Source of the DNA: Oasisia sp. SBJ-2009
Taxonomy: Eukaryota > Annelida > Polychaeta > Sabellida > Siboglinidae
Direction of reading: 5' to 3'
Assembly: GCA_964017155.1 (NCBI GenBank)
Contig: OZ024858.1
Span: 23,542,157 to 23,606,156, forward strand
DNA length: 64,000 bases
Shown here: in pieces, positions 39,801 through 45,322 of the stretch
How positions within the stretch are numbered: position 1 is the stretch's first letter
How the letters are laid out: each line of letters begins with the position of its first letter
Notes under the pieces: model-generated
The model's input: the letters and a program-made list of their open reading frames with translations, nothing else
The model's database searches: none
What the model was told of the DNA's origin: nothing
Made by a program: the position numbers and the translations under genes

Positions 39801-42800
39801 GTAAGTATTATACTACAAGAAACTGGCCCGTTTAACGTTGTAGGACTCGCGGCCGTGCCAGCACTGACGTCCGCCCCCAAGGCCACCTCATCCGACCCTA
39901 CCGTCAGGTCCACCTACATGGCAGGCAGCACGGGTGTGACAGATGACACCGCCACGGCGCTACACAGGGACAGTTGTCTCGGCAGCCAGGAGTGTCACTC
40001 GAAGAGCATCCCGTCAGCCTACGCGGCGAGGGCGGTGTCTAATCTCGGAACGCAGGCCGCATGTGACCTCGGGTCACACACTGCGAGTGGGGTGCAGACG
40101 GCCGGGGCGGGGTACTTCAGCGCCACCGTCAGCGGCAGCGGCGCCTGTCAGCACTGCTACACTCAGCGGTTCTCCAACATCAGCCGACTGACGAATCGAC
40201 GCGTCATCACGACGACGAACGACGTCGATTACGACGATGAGGTAGACACGGTTTCTGTCCCCAACTTGGACTTGTGTGTTATATTTATTGAAAATATGCA
40301 ATTGTTAGGAGGCTAAGACCATGCACAATGGCCATTGTGCCAGTGTATGTATGTGTGGAATGGAGCAGAAGTATTAAAATCAGGGTCACATAAAATTGCA
40401 CCAATTTGAGAGAATTGTTGAACTTTGCAAAGCTTTTCCTAAAAAGTAAGCTTTCCTATAAAAAATTAAGAGTAAATTTGTTATGATTGCACATCACGAA
40501 CTTTTACAATACTACAGCAATGCAAGAGAAATATCTTGATTTAGATGTGTAAAACGCAACTGGAAATCTCTACGGACTACGATCAGTCAATTATGAATGC
40601 AAATGCGTGCGCTCGGTGAGTTCAGAAAAGTCCAACTGCGGTGCAGTTTATGGTATGCACTTACACCTGTTTGCCCGCTGGGAGCATGGGCCATATATCA
40701 GTTGTTTACTTATGGCCATCTTCTCCATCTCTCTCCTGGTGTATCCTACCTCCCACTCACAATATGCATGAAACTATAACTATTGTTAAATATGCTTCCA
40801 TCACCGAAATTGGTGAGCATGTAAACATCGCAGATAAGGTGTACTTATCATATAATCGCTAAGTCCAAAAGTAATTTATTTAGCGCTGATTCAAACTGAT
40901 TCCCCGGTTATACATGCTGTGTCCAAAATTGCCATCAACAAGCATTAATTTACAGTAACATGTATCACTCACTAGGTGGTGCCACCATAGCAATGTATTG
41001 TCTTTGGTATACCGGTACGTGTTGACCAAACTCTACTACCTAACCTAATTTGGAACCGTTACAAAAGTCCACAAGTGTATCGTGGCACTTGTGAGCTTCA
41101 GTAACCACCCCTTAATCCACAATAGAAACTGAACCGATAGAACTGTTGACCGCTGTCCAAGCACTCCCTCCGACCGTTCTGTGTCCAGCCGACAGACGTG
41201 AACAGCCGCCGGGCCGACGCAGAGCTAGAAGACCTCTACTTCGACGACGAACTCTGCACCGAGAACATCTGCAGATTGCGTCACCTACGACTCCAGAGTC
41301 CTTCGGCGGACACACCGGTAGTGACCTCTGGTGGTATCACAGGTGGCACCACCAGTGGTGCATCGCTGACGAAGACAACGACGACAGTTAAGTCGTACGG
41401 TGGCATGAGACTGCAGTCAGAGTCGCCCAGTCAGAGGAGCAGCGTTGCAGAATCCGGTTTGTACACTTTCTAATCATAATTAAAAACTCAGTTTGTTTAA
41501 ATGAAACAAATTTTTCTTTTCCAAATATCGAGTCCGGTGTTTTGTATAATAGTGTTACTTATTATATTAGTATCATGATCTTGTGTTGAACCATGATAAC
41601 GTGGTTTAATTGTCAAGATAACAATGCCCAAACGGTGTTTGCACTGGCATAGATCAGTCCTTGTAGCAAGTGTGAAAGCAAACGCAGTTTGAGGGTTTCT
41701 TCCGAGCTGCGAGGAGGTTTTCGGTGAAGCTTTTGGCAGAGGGGGTGCAGAAAAGAGGTCTACAGAGACTCGTTTTCCTGAGTGTTGTCATGTCCTGACA
41801 CCAATAGATACATTTAAATTAAATTGGCCTGGGCAATGGTTTGGTTTCTAGAACTGCAAAGTTGTGAGATGACTGCTGTGTCAGAGTGACGACACTTGTT
41901 GGTAATGACAGGTCACATCACCAGGGAACTGTTTCACTAAGATGAAGAGCTCTTACAGAAAATCAATCATTAATCAAACTATTTTATTAAATTAATGGTG
42001 CTTTTTCATAACACTCATCCATTGCCAAATTACTGAGAACACTATTTCCATGACACACTAGTAACACTGTCCCACTGACGCATCTTAGCGTCGAAAGTTT
42101 TCGGGTATACACAATCACCGTTAAGGAGCAAAGTGAATTCAAAAGAGCAAAATCAAACTGAGGAGCTCTTAACAATGTCAGTGCAATGGTGCCCAGTGTC
42201 ACTGGTCCTGTTGTCCGTGGAGATGACAGGTGACGTTGTGATGACGGGTGACGTTGAGATGACGGGTGACGTTGAGATGACGGGTGACGTTGAGATGACG
42301 GGTGACGTTGAGATGACGGGTGACGTTGAGATGACGGGTGACGTTGAGATGACGGGTGACGTTGAGATGACGTTGTGATGACGGGTGACGTTGAGATGAC
42401 GGGTGACGTTGTGATGACGGGTGACGTTGAGATGACGGGTGACGTTGAGATGACGGGTGACGTTGAAGTGACGTTGTGATGACGGGTGACGTTGAGGTGA
42501 CGGGTGACGTTGAGGTGACGGGTGACGTTGTGATGACGGGTGACGTTGAGGTGACGGGTGACGTTGGGGTGACGGGTGACTTTGGGGTGACATTGAGGTG
42601 ACGGGTGACATTGAGATGACTGGTGACTTTGAGGTGACGGGTGACGTTGAGGTGACGGGTGACGTTGGGGTGACGGGTGACGTTGAGATGACTGGTGATG
42701 TTGGGGTGACGTTGAGATGACGGGTGACGTTGAGGTGACGGGTGACGTTGAGATGACGGGTGACGTTGAGATGACGGGTGACGTTGCGTGTTCCAGAGAT

Positions 42801-43070
42801 GAAGCGTCTGAAGGTGATTGAGGACGAGCCCCGTACGAGTCTCCCTCCTCTCATGGAGGTCGACAGCGACGATTCCGAATTCCTCAGAAAGGTACCACAA
42901 CATTAATAAGTTCCAGTTATATACCAGATTCCTGGGATATTGATAGATATCAGAATTGTTTTCATACGTAGATTGTTAGTGTCATCTGTACACTGTATAT
43001 ATACATGTATATATATACATATTTTTATGTATATACATATATTTATGGATATACATATATTAATGTATGT

Positions 43071-43101
<31 letters not shown>

Positions 43102-45270
43102 TATATATATCCCAATAGAAGTACACCAACAGAATTACAAAAAGTACAACAATAGAAGCACAAGAAAAAGTTAAGGAATATAGAGACCAAGTGGAAGAGG
43201 AATACCAGCTGGAGGCAGACACTAATGCAGAAGAAAGTTGGTAAATATTTAAGAAAGTCGTCATGAGGGCAGCAGAAGAGATATGTGGAGCCACCAAAGG
43301 AGGGAAACACCTGGAGAGGGACACCTGGTGGTGGAATGAAGAGGTACAGGAGAGCCTGAGAAGGAAAAAGGAAGCATTCAAGAAATGGCAGATGCAGGGT
43401 GGAAACGAACTGAAGGAGGCCTATAAGAACATGAAGAGAGAGGCAAAAGCTGCTGTGGCCAAAGCTAAAAACGAGGCATACAAAGAGTGGTACGACAAGA
43501 TGGGAACAGAGGAAGGTGAGCGGTTGATCTACAAAGTGGCAAAGCAAAGGGCAAGATCAAGAAGAGACATTGGGGAAGTGAATGTGATTAAAGACCAAAC
43601 AGGGGATATGCTAACAGATGAAGTAAAGATCAAAGAGAGGTGGAGAGAGTATTTCAGCAACCTACTAAATGTAGAAAACGCCAGGGAACAGCTTGGAGAA
43701 GTACCAGCAGTAGAAGGACCAGTCCATGAAATATCAAGGGAAGAGGTGAAGAACGCCATAGAGAGAATGAAGAAGGGAAAAGCTCCCGGACGCTCAGGCC
43801 TCCCGATAGACCTTATCAAACACCTAGGGGAGAGTGGAGTGGACATGATGCGTGAAATACTGGAGAGAGTTTGGGAAGAGGAACAGATGCCGGTAGAGTG
43901 GAAGAAAAGTGAGATCGTCCCTATATACAAGCAAAAAGGGGACCCACTAGAATGTGGGAACTTTAGAGGCATTAAGTTGTTGGAACATGGGATGAAGATG
44001 TTTGAGAAGATCCTAGAGCGCAGACTCAGAAAACTGATCACAGTCAACAACATGCAATTTGGATTTAGTCCAGGGAAAGGTACAACAGATGCAGTATTTA
44101 TCATACTACAACTGCAAGAAAAACACCTAGAAGTACACAAGGATTTGTTCCTTACCTTCGTTGATTTAGAAAAAGCGTATGACAGGGTGCCCAGGGATCT
44201 GGTGTATTGGTGTCTGAGAAGGAGAGGGGTCCCAGAGAAGCTAGTGAGGCTAGTAGAAGCAACATACCGTGGAGCATCAACAGTAGTGAGAACCACGCAT
44301 GGCAGAACTGATGAGTTTCCCATCAAAGTTGGCCTACACAGGGATCAGGGCTAAGCCCATTCCTGTTTATCGTAGTATTAGATGTCATCAGCGAAGAGTT
44401 CAGATGCGGGTTGCCGAGTGAACTGCTGTTTTCTGACGATCTGGCAGTAGTAACAGACACAGAGGAGGAGATGCAGAGGAGATGGCTTGGATGGCAGATT
44501 GGGATGGAGAGCAAGGGACTAAAAGTCAATATCGGGAAAACGGAAGTGATGGTCAGCAGCAGGAGAGGAACAAAAGTAAACATCAAAGACAGCCAAGGCA
44601 CGAGCCTCAGACAGGTGAATAAATTCAAATATTTAGGTGTCAGCATCAGTGAAGAAGGAGGATCAGAGGAAGCAGTAAGAGCAAGAGTTAGTGCAGCGTG
44701 GGGCAAGTGGAGAGACATATCCGGAGTTATCAGTGACAAGAATATGCCAAGGAAATTAAAGATCAAGCTCTACATGACTGTCATTAGACCAGTACTTCTG
44801 TATGGAGCAGAATGCTGGACAGTTAGAAAGAAGGAGGAACAGATTCTCGAGAAAACAGAAATGAGGATGTTGAGAAGAATAAAAGGAGTAACATTGAGAG
44901 ACAGAATAAAGAGTGTGGACATCAGAAAGGAGCTAGGTGTGAGTAGCATACAAGAGAAAGTAAGAGAAATTAGACTACGCTGGTATGGACACATGCAGAG
45001 AATGGAAGAAAACGAAGTGAGAGCAGTTGGTGACATGAGAGTGCCAGGAAAAAGACCAAGAGGGAGATGGATGGATGGCGTCCAAAGGGATATGCAGGCA
45101 CCCCGGAGGATGCGCAGGACAGAACATTCTGGAAATCAAGAATTCGGGCCGCTGACCCCACCTAGTGGGAAAAGGCAAAGAAGAAGAAGTACACCAACCA
45201 AATGTACCAAGTGCCATTAGTGAAACATACATATTTCATGAATGTATGTATACATGCTAAATGTAGTGTG

Positions 45271-45322
<52 letters not shown>

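Noticed and set aside
42153..42903. Two overlapping ~234-residue minus-strand ORFs rich in RHLNVT/SPVISTS repeats
   Set aside because: They are translations of the 18-bp minisatellite, open in several frames because the unit is a multiple of 3.
42903..44766. Long minus-strand ORFs opposite the LINE (for example 42903-43547, 43529-44326)
   Set aside because: Antisense shadows of the reverse transcriptase on the plus strand; no recognisable protein.
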